The notes under the pieces: generated by a model | The model's database searches: none | Told to the model about the DNA's origin: nothing | The model's input: the letters and a program-made list of their open reading frames with translations, nothing else | In this document: positions 1 through 7,847 of the stretch, piece after piece | Position numbering within the stretch: position 1 is the stretch's first letter | Layout of the letters: each line of letters begins with the position of its first letter | Program-made: the position numbers and the translations under genes | Source of the DNA: Methanocorpusculum sp. | GTDB taxonomy: Archaea; Halobacteriota; Methanomicrobia; Methanomicrobiales; Methanocorpusculaceae | NCBI GenBank assembly: GCA_029987235.1 | Contig: DALTWF010000009.1 | Coordinates: 1 to 49,886, forward strand | Length of the DNA stretch: 49,886 bases | Direction: 5' to 3'

Positions 1-2
1 TT

Positions 3-719
3 GCAGAAGCGGTAAAGAAATACCCGGGAAGATTCCTTGGAACAATTACTCTTCCAGCACCGTATGTTGAAGAGTCCATTGCAGAGCTTGAACGCTGCGT
101 CAATGAACTCGGTCTGCAGTACTGGCACACACACTCAAACTACGGCAGTGAATACCTCTACGAGGAAAAGTTCGAACCGCTTCTTGCAAAATGTGCAGAA
201 CTTAACGTCCCTATCTATCTGCATCCGAACTACCCGTCAGACGAATATCTTCTTGATTCCGGAACATCATTTGCAGGTGCAGTATTCGGATTCGGTGCCG
301 ATGTGATGAAAACCTCTTACCGTCTGATTGTCAGCGGTCTCTTTGACAAATATCCGAATCTGACGCTGATTCTCGGTCATATGGGAGAGTATTATCCATA
401 CAGCCTTACCCGTATGGACAACCGTATTGACTCCGGAGATCCGTATTTTAAGTGTAAGGAAAATCTGACATATTACTTCAACAACAAGAATATCCTTGTC
501 ACCACCAGCGGAATCACCGATCCAAACACCATCACCTGTGCAATTAATTCCATCGGTGTTGACAGTATCATGTTTGCAACGGATTATCCCTATGAAAATG
601 TGAAGGAACAGGTTGACTTTATCATGGCGCTTCCCATAAGCAATGAAGACAAGGATAAAATCTTCTACAAGAATGCTGAAAAATACGTCTTAAAAGACCG
701 CAGTCAAAAGACTGCATAA
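3..719 (+). CDS. Amidohydrolase family 2 protein (5' end outside window)
   Basis: This is the C-terminal two thirds of a TIM-barrel metal-dependent hydrolase of the amidohydrolase_2/ACMSD type. The reading frame is already open at base 3, so the start lies left of the window. Visible family signatures are the metal-site stretch 'PIYLHPNYP', the strand 'LILGHMGEYYPY' and the C-terminal catalytic Asp in 'IMFATDYPYEN'. The closing helix 'KDKIFYKNAEKYVL' is also typical. The family includes decarboxylases and hydrolases acting on aromatic or cyclic acids; the substrate cannot be read from sequence. It faces a full-length homologue (912-1940) and is followed by the decayed tail of another copy, so this was probably a tandem amidohydrolase cluster. 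Confidence 0.85.
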   Translation, partial: AEAVKKYPGRFLGTITLPAPYVEESIAELERCVNELGLQYWHTHSNYGSEYLYEEKFEPLLAKCAELNVPIYLHPNYPSDEYLLDSGTSFAGAVFGFGADVMKTSYRLIVSGLFDKYPNLTLILGHMGEYYPYSLTRMDNRIDSGDPYFKCKENLTYYFNNKNILVTTSGITDPNTITCAINSIGVDSIMFATDYPYENVKEQVDFIMALPISNEDKDKIFYKNAEKYVLKDRSQKTA

Positions 720-723
720 AAAT

Positions 724-857
724 ACTTTTTTTGCACCCGATTTTCCTTATGAAGATTATGTGAGAGTATCAATTCATCTGCAGAGAATCCTGAACTGACT
801 GAAGATGTGAAGATTGCCTGTCTGTCCTGCAGTTCGAAAAAAGGAGAGACCGGCTGA
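724..857 (+). pseudogene. Decayed C-terminal remnant of a third amidohydrolase
   Basis: Directly after the stop of the first amidohydrolase the DNA translates as 'FFAPDFPYEDYV' (from about 727), matching the family's 'MFATDYPYEN' strand. It then continues in another frame from 762 as 'ESINSSAENPELTEDVKIAC', matching the family's C-terminal helix, and stops at 855-857. A frameshift at about 760 and the missing front of the gene make this a relic. It is too short for a firm call by itself; the match in the right order to both neighbours is what supports it. Confidence 0.55.
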
Positions 858-888
858 TTACGCAGGTAATCTGCCGGATTAAATCTCC
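843..888. terminator. Long stem-loop between convergent genes
   Basis: An extended hairpin lies between two convergent amidohydrolase genes. The outer stem pairs GGAGA (843-847) with TCTCC (884-888). The inner stem pairs CCGGC (850-854) with GCCGG (873-877), a T/T mismatch follows, then GATTAC (856-861) pairs with GTAATC (866-871) around a GCAG loop. Its placement suits a bidirectional transcription stop or an mRNA 3'-end stabiliser. There is no strong poly-T run right after it. Confidence 0.5.
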
Positions 889-911
889 TGCGGCATCACC
901 TTCTTTGAACG

Positions 912-1940
912 TTATTTCCGGTGGTCTTTACCAAATCCGAATGCCTCGGCATTCCTGTAAAGAATAGCTTCCTTCTCTTCCCGGGACAAATCCTTGTTGT
1001 CGCCTATGAAATCCACCATGGCTTTAACATCTTCGTAGAGGAAATCAGTGCCGAGCATCATTTTCTCTTTGCCCATGGCATCAAGAGTGGCGCGTAACGC
1101 AATCTGAGAGTAGTTGCCGGAAGTCGTGCCCCAGGTGTTATTGTCCAGATAATAACTCGGTTCATGCTCAAGAATGACTCCGATATTTTTATTTGGCTGA
1201 CCCATACCCTGTCTCCATGCAGTATCCATTCTGTTTTTGAAGAAACCCATTCCTTCGCAGTCATGACCCATAATAACTTTTAAATCCGGCAGTTTATCAA
1301 AGATACCACGGTGAATCAGTCTCATATAGAGCAGCTGGGTGTCTGCAGTAAATCCAAGTGACGGGCCGTTAATACAATATCCGAACTCAGCATATTCTTT
1401 GCCGGGAGCGTAGTTTGGATGCAGGTAAACCGGCATTTTGTATGAAGCCAGTTTTTCAAGTATGGGGAAATATTTCGGGTCATCAAGATATTTTCCATTG
1501 AAGTTCGATAAAGTCGACCATCCAAACATGCCTCCTTTTGCACACCGGTCTATTTCGTTCAGTGACCACTCAACGTCATCAGGATAAAGCGACATATATG
1601 CACCAATCCGGTCAGGATGTTTATCAATAGCCGCCATTAGAATATCGTTATATGTCCGGGCGATTTTTTTGCCGGTTTCCGGCGGGAAATACTCGGCCCC
1701 CGGGGTTGTCAGTGAGACCTGTGCAAAGTCAATTCCGGCATTATCCATTACCTGAAGTCTTAATGCGTCAATATCCATAACAATGTCTACTATCTCTTTT
1801 TTCGAACCCTGGGGATTGTCGAATATATCATTACCGGCTGCTTTCCACGCCTCAGGTGTCATCGACTTTCTCCATTCAGCAATCATGAGTTCCATCTCAA
1901 AGTGGTTTTCACAGTCTATTACTCTCATTCCGTTTTTCAT
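912..1940 (-). CDS. Amidohydrolase family 2 protein
   Basis: A complete amidohydrolase_2 (PF04909-type) TIM-barrel enzyme of 342 residues. The N-terminal metal motif is a variant ('DCENHFE'). The usual later residues are present: His in 'VYLHPNYAP', the 'VIMGHDCEGMGFF' strand and the Asp in 'MMLGTDFLYED'. It resembles the partial gene at the left edge and probably arose with it by duplication. The start chosen is the ATG at 1940, preceded by AAGGTG at good spacing; a GTG at 1949 in the same frame would add three residues but overlaps that ribosome-binding site. The product is cytoplasmic with no signal peptide. Reaction and substrate are unknown; decarboxylase-like activity is one family possibility. 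Confidence 0.85.
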   Translation of the reverse strand: MKNGMRVIDCENHFEMELMIAEWRKSMTPEAWKAAGNDIFDNPQGSKKEIVDIVMDIDALRLQVMDNAGIDFAQVSLTTPGAEYFPPETGKKIARTYNDILMAAIDKHPDRIGAYMSLYPDDVEWSLNEIDRCAKGGMFGWSTLSNFNGKYLDDPKYFPILEKLASYKMPVYLHPNYAPGKEYAEFGYCINGPSLGFTADTQLLYMRLIHRGIFDKLPDLKVIMGHDCEGMGFFKNRMDTAWRQGMGQPNKNIGVILEHEPSYYLDNNTWGTTSGNYSQIALRATLDAMGKEKMMLGTDFLYEDVKAMVDFIGDNKDLSREEKEAILYRNAEAFGFGKDHRK

Positions 1941-2121
1941 TAGTAACACCTTCTACCATTGACCCGAATTTGACAGTTGTAAAATATGATTAGTTATTTT
2001 ACTTTGAAGACAGACGTATTTTTTTTTTTGAAGCGCCGGCGAAGAGGTGAGAGCCTTAATGCATCAGGATACGTGATTCAAAGAATTATATATCTGTCAA
2101 ACCCGGGTTTCAACACTATTA

Positions 2122-2187
2122 TTTGTGCTTTGCACAAAAATCAATCTTTGCACACGAATTTTTGTGCAGGAATAAATCATGTGCAAA
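2122..2187. promoter_or_regulatory. Cluster of TTTGTGC/GCACAAA half-sites upstream of DUF3089 gene
   Basis: Within about 65 bp there are five copies of one half-site: a perfect palindrome TTTGTGC-TTT-GCACAAA at 2122-2138, TTTGCACA at 2147-2154, TTTGTGCA at 2161-2168 and TGTGCAAA at 2180-2187. They lie between a TATA-like ATTATATAT at 2085-2093 and a second, TTGATATATA, at 2221-2230 just before the ATG at 2245. The arrangement is that of an operator with several dimer sites. The regulator is unknown. The rest of this 300-bp gap shows nothing I can name. Confidence 0.5.
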
Positions 2188-2244
2188 TCCTGTTCTATCC
2201 AAACATTTAACATATTTCCTTTGATATATATAATATGACAGCTT

Positions 2245-3306
2245 ATGAAAAAACTTCTTCACGCAGCAGGACTTGCAGCCCTCGTAGTTGGTCTTTGCGC
2301 AACCGGTTCCGGCTGCGCCCAAAAATCACAGAATACAGACAAAACTGCACAAAACTCCCCTGCCGGAATTAAACCGGAACATATTGATTATTCAAACAAA
2401 AATTACTGGATGCTCTATCCGGAAACTCCAAGATATGCAGTAGACACTGTTTTTATCTATCCGACAGCACCCGGCAGTGATCAGTCCGTCCTCTATTGTT
2501 CAATCGATGACGCAGCAGCACATAATGAAGCGCAGCGTGAACTTGTCGAAAACGCAGGGGCCTTCCTTGGCATCACCAATGTTTATGCCCCCTATTACCG
2601 CCAGGTAACTCCTGCCGCTCTTGCCAGGATGACGAAACAATCCTTTGCCGAGGCAGTTTGCAACCTTCCGGCAAAAGATGTCTTTGATGCCCTTGACTAC
2701 TACTTTACTCATGCAAATAAAGGAGCGGAAAGACCGTTTATTCTTGCAAGCCACTCACAGGGTTCCTGCACAATGAGATTTGTTCTTGCCGAATACATGA
2801 AAGTACATCCTGAATATTACAGGAATATGATAGCTGCGTATGTCATAGGTCAGCCGATTACCGATGCGTATCTTGCGGCAAATCCGCATTTGAAATTTGC
2901 AGCGGGTGAGACTGATACCGGTGTTATTATCAGCTGGACTGCAGAAAATCCAGGTGGTTCATGTACAGATACGTCTCTTGTCTGGGATGAAAATATGCAT
3001 CTCATTAATCCGCTGAACTGGAAGACAGATGATACCTATGCAGGAATTGAGGAAAACCTCGGCAGTCTGAAAAAACTTGGGGAGGGAAAGTATCTTACCG
3101 TTGCGGGTCTTGCCGATGCAAAAATTGATCCGGTTCGCAAAGTTCTTGTCTGTACTACGTTCCCGTCATCTCTGAAAGGAATAAACAACCCGCTTATTAA
3201 TCAGGCATTTGGTCAGGAGAGTCTGCATTATGAGGAATATATGCTCTATCAGGAAAACATCCATGCAAATGTCCTCAAGCGCATTAATGCATTCTTTGCA
3301 AAGTAA
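2245..3306 (+). CDS. DUF3089 secreted lipoprotein (alpha/beta-hydrolase-like)
   Basis: A 353-residue protein with an N-terminal lipoprotein signal (lipobox ending at Cys24, '...TGSGC'), so it should be anchored on the outer face of the membrane. The body matches DUF3089. It has 'NYWMLYPE', 'AVDTVFIYPTAP', 'VYAPYYRQVTP', the nucleophile-elbow-like 'ASHSQGS', 'AYVIGQPIT', 'KFAAGETDTGVIISWTAENP' and a C-terminal 'ESLHYEEYMLY'. The HSQGS motif and spacing suggest a serine hydrolase; no substrate is established for the family. It faces a second gene with two more copies of the domain. A cluster of palindromic sites lies upstream, so expression may be controlled. Confidence 0.85.
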   Translation: MKKLLHAAGLAALVVGLCATGSGCAQKSQNTDKTAQNSPAGIKPEHIDYSNKNYWMLYPETPRYAVDTVFIYPTAPGSDQSVLYCSIDDAAAHNEAQRELVENAGAFLGITNVYAPYYRQVTPAALARMTKQSFAEAVCNLPAKDVFDALDYYFTHANKGAERPFILASHSQGSCTMRFVLAEYMKVHPEYYRNMIAAYVIGQPITDAYLAANPHLKFAAGETDTGVIISWTAENPGGSCTDTSLVWDENMHLINPLNWKTDDTYAGIEENLGSLKKLGEGKYLTVAGLADAKIDPVRKVLVCTTFPSSLKGINNPLINQAFGQESLHYEEYMLYQENIHANVLKRINAFFAK

Positions 3307-3311
3307 GGAAA

Positions 3312-3351
3312 AACGGTGAATCCCGAAAAATCACCCTTTTTTTTCACCGTT
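3312..3351. terminator. Inverted repeat between convergent DUF3089 genes
   Basis: AACGGTGAA (3312-3320) is exactly complementary to TTCACCGTT (3343-3351). The 22-nt loop itself contains a run of eight T. It begins a few bases after the stop of the first DUF3089 gene and probably forms its 3' end. The remaining 3352-3574 holds A-runs but no gene I can support. Confidence 0.45.
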
Positions 3352-3574
3352 CGTCTAAGATGGGCTGCTATTAATCAAACAGGAAAAAAAAAAAACCACT
3401 GAATTAAATCAGATTTCGTATGAAGTCACTGACATTTTTTCAGTTTTATTGCCGGTCAGTGCGTTATTTCTGCAATTAAACCCGGGTTTGCCGCCGGCAG
3501 CAGTTAAACAACCGGGGGATGCAGAAAAGAAAAAAGAAAAAAGAATTGTCCGGCATTTTCCGGACTGCTCTCAC

Positions 3575-5668
3575 TTACTTGTTTGCTGCAAGAAAAGCAT
3601 CAATTCTCTTTTTACCGTTTTCACCGAGGTTTGTGTAGTAATTTGCATAGTCATCGCCATGCAGGGATTTTTCTGCAAAAATCTTTTCGATATTTAATCC
3701 GTTGCTGTTTCTGAGATAGTTTTTGTCAGTGGTGCAGATAAGTGCGTGACGTGTGTTGTCAACCTGTGCATCATGCATACCTGATACAATGCTTGTGGAA
3801 CCGTCTGCTGCTGTTACCAGACTTCCTTTGTTTAAGGATTTGCCTGCATAGGTGGAATCGGTCTTCCAGTTCAGCGGGTTGATGAGAAGCGCGTTGTCAC
3901 CGATTAGCATACTGTACTGTTTTGCACCGGGGCCTTCGGTACAGTAAGATACTACAACACCGGTATCGGTTTCGCCCCGGGCTGCTTTGAGGTGCGGGTT
4001 TGCATCGTACCATGCCTGTTCGGTACCATAGCCGATAACATATGCTGCAACCATGTTCTTGTAGTATTCAGGGTGCTTTGCCATGTATTCTTCAAGGATT
4101 ACCTGAAGTGATGCAGAACCTTGTGAGTGACCGGCGAGGATGTATGGTCTTTCGGCACCTTTGTTGAAGTTTTCGAAGTAGTAGTCGAGAGCTGCGAAGA
4201 GATCGGTACGTGCTCTGGACTCTCTGATGATGTCAAGGTATTCATCGTGGAGGGTTGACTCAACTGCACGGTCAATCGGAATCTGGCGGTAGTACGGGGC
4301 GAATACATTGGTGTATTCGGAGAAGGTCTTTCCTGATATTCCATACACTTTCTGTGCCATGGCTTTTACTTCCGGTGTTGCAGGGTCAACATCCATCAGT
4401 TTTACATACTTGCCGTTGATTACAAGAACGTTCATTCCGGAATCGTCTTCGATTTTTGAGGTACTTACTCCGGCGGCAACTTTGTCCTGACTCATATCTA
4501 CTGTCGGGTAAACATAGAATAAGTCAGCAGCTTTTGTGGGGTTGGTGTCATAGTACATCCAGTTTGTTTCAAGGGAGTAGTCCTGTGCAGTGCCTACTAA
4601 CGGGCGGTAGCCGAGGTATGCACAGATTCTCTTAAATCCGTTTTCTCTGATGTTTGAGTAGTAGTAGCCGTAATCCTGTCCGTGAAGTGAGCCGTCACCA
4701 AGGATTGCATTGAAGATATCAGGGGAGATCGGGTCAGATTCGGCATAGGTGGTACAAATAAGGGCACCGCGTTTTTTATTCACCTGTGCATCCTGGAGTC
4801 CTGCTTTGATGATGGTTTCTGTGTCACATTCAATGACGCCGGGAACAACAGTCGTTGTTGTTTCTGTGGTGACAAGGCTTCCTTTGTTTAAGGATTTGTC
4901 TGCATAGGTTTCTTCTGTTGTCCAGGTAAGCGGGTTGATGGCTTTGGTTTCTTTGCCAAGAACAATGCTCGGCATGGATGCAGACGGGGTTTCGGTGTTC
5001 CAGGATACAATAACTCCTGTATCGGTTTCGCCGGTTGCGAATTTGAGGTGCGGGTTTGCATCAAGCCAGTCCTGGGTTACGCCCCATCCGATCGGGTAGG
5101 CTGCCACCATGTTTTTGTAGTACTCGGGGTGGTCTTTCATGTACTCTTCAAGTACGAGCATGACCATTGCGGAGCCTTGGGAGTGTCCGGCAATAATGAA
5201 TGGTCTTTCGGCTCCTTTGTTTAAGTTCGTGAAATAGTAGTCGATTGCAGCATAGATGTCTGCTTTCGGTTCGTTTGCTCTGAGGGCATCCATGTATTTG
5301 TAGTGGTCTAAAATCTGGGAGGCGTTTTCAAAGGCAATCTGGCGGTAGTAGGGGGCATAGACATTGCAGTATGGTGCAAATGCGGTTCCCTGTATGAGGA
5401 AGACGCTCTGTGCGCCGTTTTTCATTTCTTCGGTGATGTCAGAAATAATGCCGTCTCCTGTCGGTTTGACGACTACGGTCGGGTAGATGTAGAATAAATC
5501 TACTGCCTGGACCGGGTCTTTTGTCTGAATCATCCAGTTGTCGGGGTTGGAATAATCCGTCGGGATGATTTTGGTTTCCTGTGCGGGTGCGGGTGTCTGT
5601 ACACAGCCTGCTGCTAATATGCAGCAGATGATAACAAGCACCGCGGCGATAAGATAGGTGGGTTTCAT
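3575..5668 (-). CDS. Double-domain DUF3089 lipoprotein
   Basis: A 697-residue secreted lipoprotein (hydrophobic signal and lipobox ending at Cys22, '...AAGC') carrying two complete DUF3089 domains in tandem, at roughly residues 40-370 and 380-697. Each copy has the full motif set: 'NWM' start, 'DLFYIYPTV' or 'DLFYVYPTV', 'VFAPYYRQI', 'AGHSQGS', 'HLKFATGETDTG' or 'HLKAARGETDTG', and a C-terminal 'SLHGQDYGYYYSN' or 'SLHGDDYANYYTN'. Both presumed Ser nucleophiles (GHSQGS) are intact. It is convergent with a single-domain relative at 2245-3306. Tandem duplication within one polypeptide is the simplest origin. Catalytic activity is inferred from the alpha/beta-hydrolase-like elbow only. Confidence 0.88.
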   Translation of the reverse strand: MKPTYLIAAVLVIICCILAAGCVQTPAPAQETKIIPTDYSNPDNWMIQTKDPVQAVDLFYIYPTVVVKPTGDGIISDITEEMKNGAQSVFLIQGTAFAPYCNVYAPYYRQIAFENASQILDHYKYMDALRANEPKADIYAAIDYYFTNLNKGAERPFIIAGHSQGSAMVMLVLEEYMKDHPEYYKNMVAAYPIGWGVTQDWLDANPHLKFATGETDTGVIVSWNTETPSASMPSIVLGKETKAINPLTWTTEETYADKSLNKGSLVTTETTTTVVPGVIECDTETIIKAGLQDAQVNKKRGALICTTYAESDPISPDIFNAILGDGSLHGQDYGYYYSNIRENGFKRICAYLGYRPLVGTAQDYSLETNWMYYDTNPTKAADLFYVYPTVDMSQDKVAAGVSTSKIEDDSGMNVLVINGKYVKLMDVDPATPEVKAMAQKVYGISGKTFSEYTNVFAPYYRQIPIDRAVESTLHDEYLDIIRESRARTDLFAALDYYFENFNKGAERPYILAGHSQGSASLQVILEEYMAKHPEYYKNMVAAYVIGYGTEQAWYDANPHLKAARGETDTGVVVSYCTEGPGAKQYSMLIGDNALLINPLNWKTDSTYAGKSLNKGSLVTAADGSTSIVSGMHDAQVDNTRHALICTTDKNYLRNSNGLNIEKIFAEKSLHGDDYANYYTNLGENGKKRIDAFLAANK

Positions 5669-5695
5669 TTTATCATTTAATATTTTTGCGGTTGG

Positions 5696-5706
5696 TATGT
5701 ATATAG
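5696..5706 (-). promoter_or_regulatory. Probable TATA box for the double DUF3089 gene
   Basis: Read on the minus strand, CCTATATACAT lies about 30 bp before the ATG at 5668. This gives a short leader. Spacing and composition fit an archaeal TATA element. Confidence 0.45.
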
Positions 5707-5785
5707 GTAGTGTTCCGGAATGGGGGGTTTGGATAAGCGGTTGTTTTTATCTATGATATGCTGCTGCCCGGGCAGGGGTGCAGAT

Positions 5786-5864
5786 GAAAAAAAGTCACCG
5801 GTTCAATTTCAAAATTTAGTGAAAGGTTTCGTGCTTTTTTCCATCACGAAAAAAAGTCACCGGC
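5786..5864. repeat. Two GAAAAAAAGTCACCGG elements about 62 bp apart
   Basis: GATGAAAAAAAGTCACCGG occurs with its GTCAC at 5794-5798, and ACGAAAAAAAGTCACCGG with its GTCAC at 5856-5860. The spacing of 62 bp is close to twice the 30-bp period of the same element, inverted, at 38006-38076. The element also recurs at 22421-22440. The surrounding intergenic stretch 5707-5897 shows no gene. Confidence 0.5.
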
Positions 5865-5897
5865 TTGCCTCCGCCCCAAAAAAAGAAAAACACCCCC

Positions 5898-7826
5898 TCA
5901 GACCGAAATTACCCCAAGCGCCTTCGCATACTCATCATACGCCTTCCCAAGCGGATAACCCCACGCAACAACCTTCCCCTCCGCCGCCTTCTCACTGACA
6001 AACTCAGGAGGCAGCGCCTGACCTATTACAGCCGTCAGATACACCTTATCATCAGCAAACACACTGCCGTCCGCAGTTACAGCCATCATCGAATGAGAAA
6101 CCGGCTCATCCGCTTTCTGCATACCCTCCTCTGCAAACCTCTTCAGCTCCGCACCCGTAAGATACACACCATTGAAAACCTGCGAAGCAGTCAATTGCGG
6201 CATAATCGTAGCCGCAGTCAGCGCAGTATAATCCCCCTCATACAACCGGGAATGCAGAATCGTGCGGTCTATATACCCGTCATAGACAGTAATATCCTCA
6301 TTATACGGCATCAAACCCGCATCCGCACCCGCATACCTCGCCATTGCACGCGCCGCAAACTTAGCCGTATCAGCAACAGAAAGCGTCCTTGGAACCTGCG
6401 CATACACCTCAGACACCGTCTTACCCCCCGCAGCCGAAGATTTATCCTGCTCATCCTTTAAAATCTTCAGCGCACCCGCCTTATCCATAGTACCATCCTG
6501 CATCTCCCAGTGATTCACCGCATCACCGAAATTGACAATCACATTCTCCGTGAAATACTTATAATACCACGGCATCAGAAAACCACGCTCAACCGACTCC
6601 CTGTAATCATAATACGAACGGTCCGGTGTAATCTCAAAAGACTTCAGCGGAAGATAAGCCTCCGCATAAGTATCAGTAATCAGTTTTGCAAACTCCTCCG
6701 ATGTCGCCATATATTCAATCACGGAAAGCGCATCAGAAAGACGCTCCTCATTACCCTTTTCCAGAAGATGCCTGTTTAAAGCAACATACATTCCCTGCAG
6801 TTCCACATAACAGTTATTGGCACCGTCACCCGAAATCCACGGCATATTACCATACTCATCATGCAGCATTTTGCCCGACACAACACGATACCGCGTCTTT
6901 CCGGCATGATTCGGATTGTCCGCAGAATATACCTCATATTTGCTGCCCGACATGACATACTCTCCTGCTGCATCCTCCTCATAAACCGCATCAACAACAA
7001 GACCGTCACGGGTATACTGATAACCATCATACGACGGAGACACAGGCAGCATATAGATGTAGAAAACCGTATCCCGGTATTTCTTGAAATTCGATTCAGA
7101 ACTGCCCGCAGATGCTCCGCTGATAAACCCGATATCAATGAGTTCCTCAAAATAATCAGCCGCACCGCCAAGGTCTGAAATTCTATCCGTATTACCCGAA
7201 GTAAAATCACGTACCCAGTCCGCACCGGACGGACGCGACAGATACTCGGCACCTGCAAAGTAGAAGAAATTCAAAAACCCGCAGCCCGTAAGACCGGTCG
7301 GAACAGAACTTACCTGATACCCCGCGGCCTTGATTTTGGGAATAAGCGCCTTTAAGTCCTCAAGAGACTCAGGCACCTCCCAGCCGTTTTCCGCAAGAAT
7401 ATTCTTGTTGTAACTGATACCGCACAACCGCTCGGTAATCGGAACCTGATACAGATGCCCGCCGGAACTTGCATCATGAATCAGCTTCGGCATAAAATAC
7501 CTCAGCACATCATAATTTACAAGGTCAACCAGCCGCTCCTCCATAACATCCGCATCAAAAAGCTGCGCCGTTAAAATGATATCCGGCAGATCATCATTTG
7601 CAGCCCGGAGTTTATAATACCCCGACGTATCACGGCTTAACACCTGCTGCGGCACAATCTCAATACCAAGGTCCTGTTTTACCAGATCGATCAGCGCAAG
7701 ATTGATTTCCACATTGGTCCCGAGTTCAATGTTCATCGTAAGGGGCTTTTCTGCCGGTTCGGAAATGCAGCCCGCAGCAGCAAGAACGATAAGCAGCACA
7801 GATACAGTCAGCAGTATTCTCTTCAT
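5898..7826 (-). CDS. Extracellular solute-binding lipoprotein with 5'-nucleotidase-C-like tail
   Basis: A 642-residue lipoprotein (lipobox '...AAAGC', Cys20). Residues of about 30-450 look like a family 1 periplasmic-binding protein: 'ADVMEERLVDL', 'YQVPITERLCGISYNK', 'LAENGWEVPESLEDL', 'YMATSEEFAKLITDTY'. The tail, from about residue 490, does not belong to that family; stretches such as 'ADAGLMPYNEDITV' and 'FNGVYLTGAELKRFAEEG' recall the C-terminal substrate-binding domain of 5'-nucleotidases. It starts 21 bp after the stop of the upstream hybrid kinase, so the pair should be cotranscribed. No ABC permease is nearby. A likely role is ligand capture that feeds the kinase sensor rather than transport (inference). 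The arrangement is typical of Clostridia and probably acquired. Confidence 0.75.
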   Translation of the reverse strand: MKRILLTVSVLLIVLAAAGCISEPAEKPLTMNIELGTNVEINLALIDLVKQDLGIEIVPQQVLSRDTSGYYKLRAANDDLPDIILTAQLFDADVMEERLVDLVNYDVLRYFMPKLIHDASSGGHLYQVPITERLCGISYNKNILAENGWEVPESLEDLKALIPKIKAAGYQVSSVPTGLTGCGFLNFFYFAGAEYLSRPSGADWVRDFTSGNTDRISDLGGAADYFEELIDIGFISGASAGSSESNFKKYRDTVFYIYMLPVSPSYDGYQYTRDGLVVDAVYEEDAAGEYVMSGSKYEVYSADNPNHAGKTRYRVVSGKMLHDEYGNMPWISGDGANNCYVELQGMYVALNRHLLEKGNEERLSDALSVIEYMATSEEFAKLITDTYAEAYLPLKSFEITPDRSYYDYRESVERGFLMPWYYKYFTENVIVNFGDAVNHWEMQDGTMDKAGALKILKDEQDKSSAAGGKTVSEVYAQVPRTLSVADTAKFAARAMARYAGADAGLMPYNEDITVYDGYIDRTILHSRLYEGDYTALTAATIMPQLTASQVFNGVYLTGAELKRFAEEGMQKADEPVSHSMMAVTADGSVFADDKVYLTAVIGQALPPEFVSEKAAEGKVVAWGYPLGKAYDEYAKALGVISV

Positions 7827-7847
7827 AACATCATCAGTCAGTCTTTT

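Noticed and set aside
2119..2322. Minus-strand frame overlapping the start of the first DUF3089 gene
   Set aside because: It runs through the promoter region and the signal peptide of a well-supported gene and lacks any motif.
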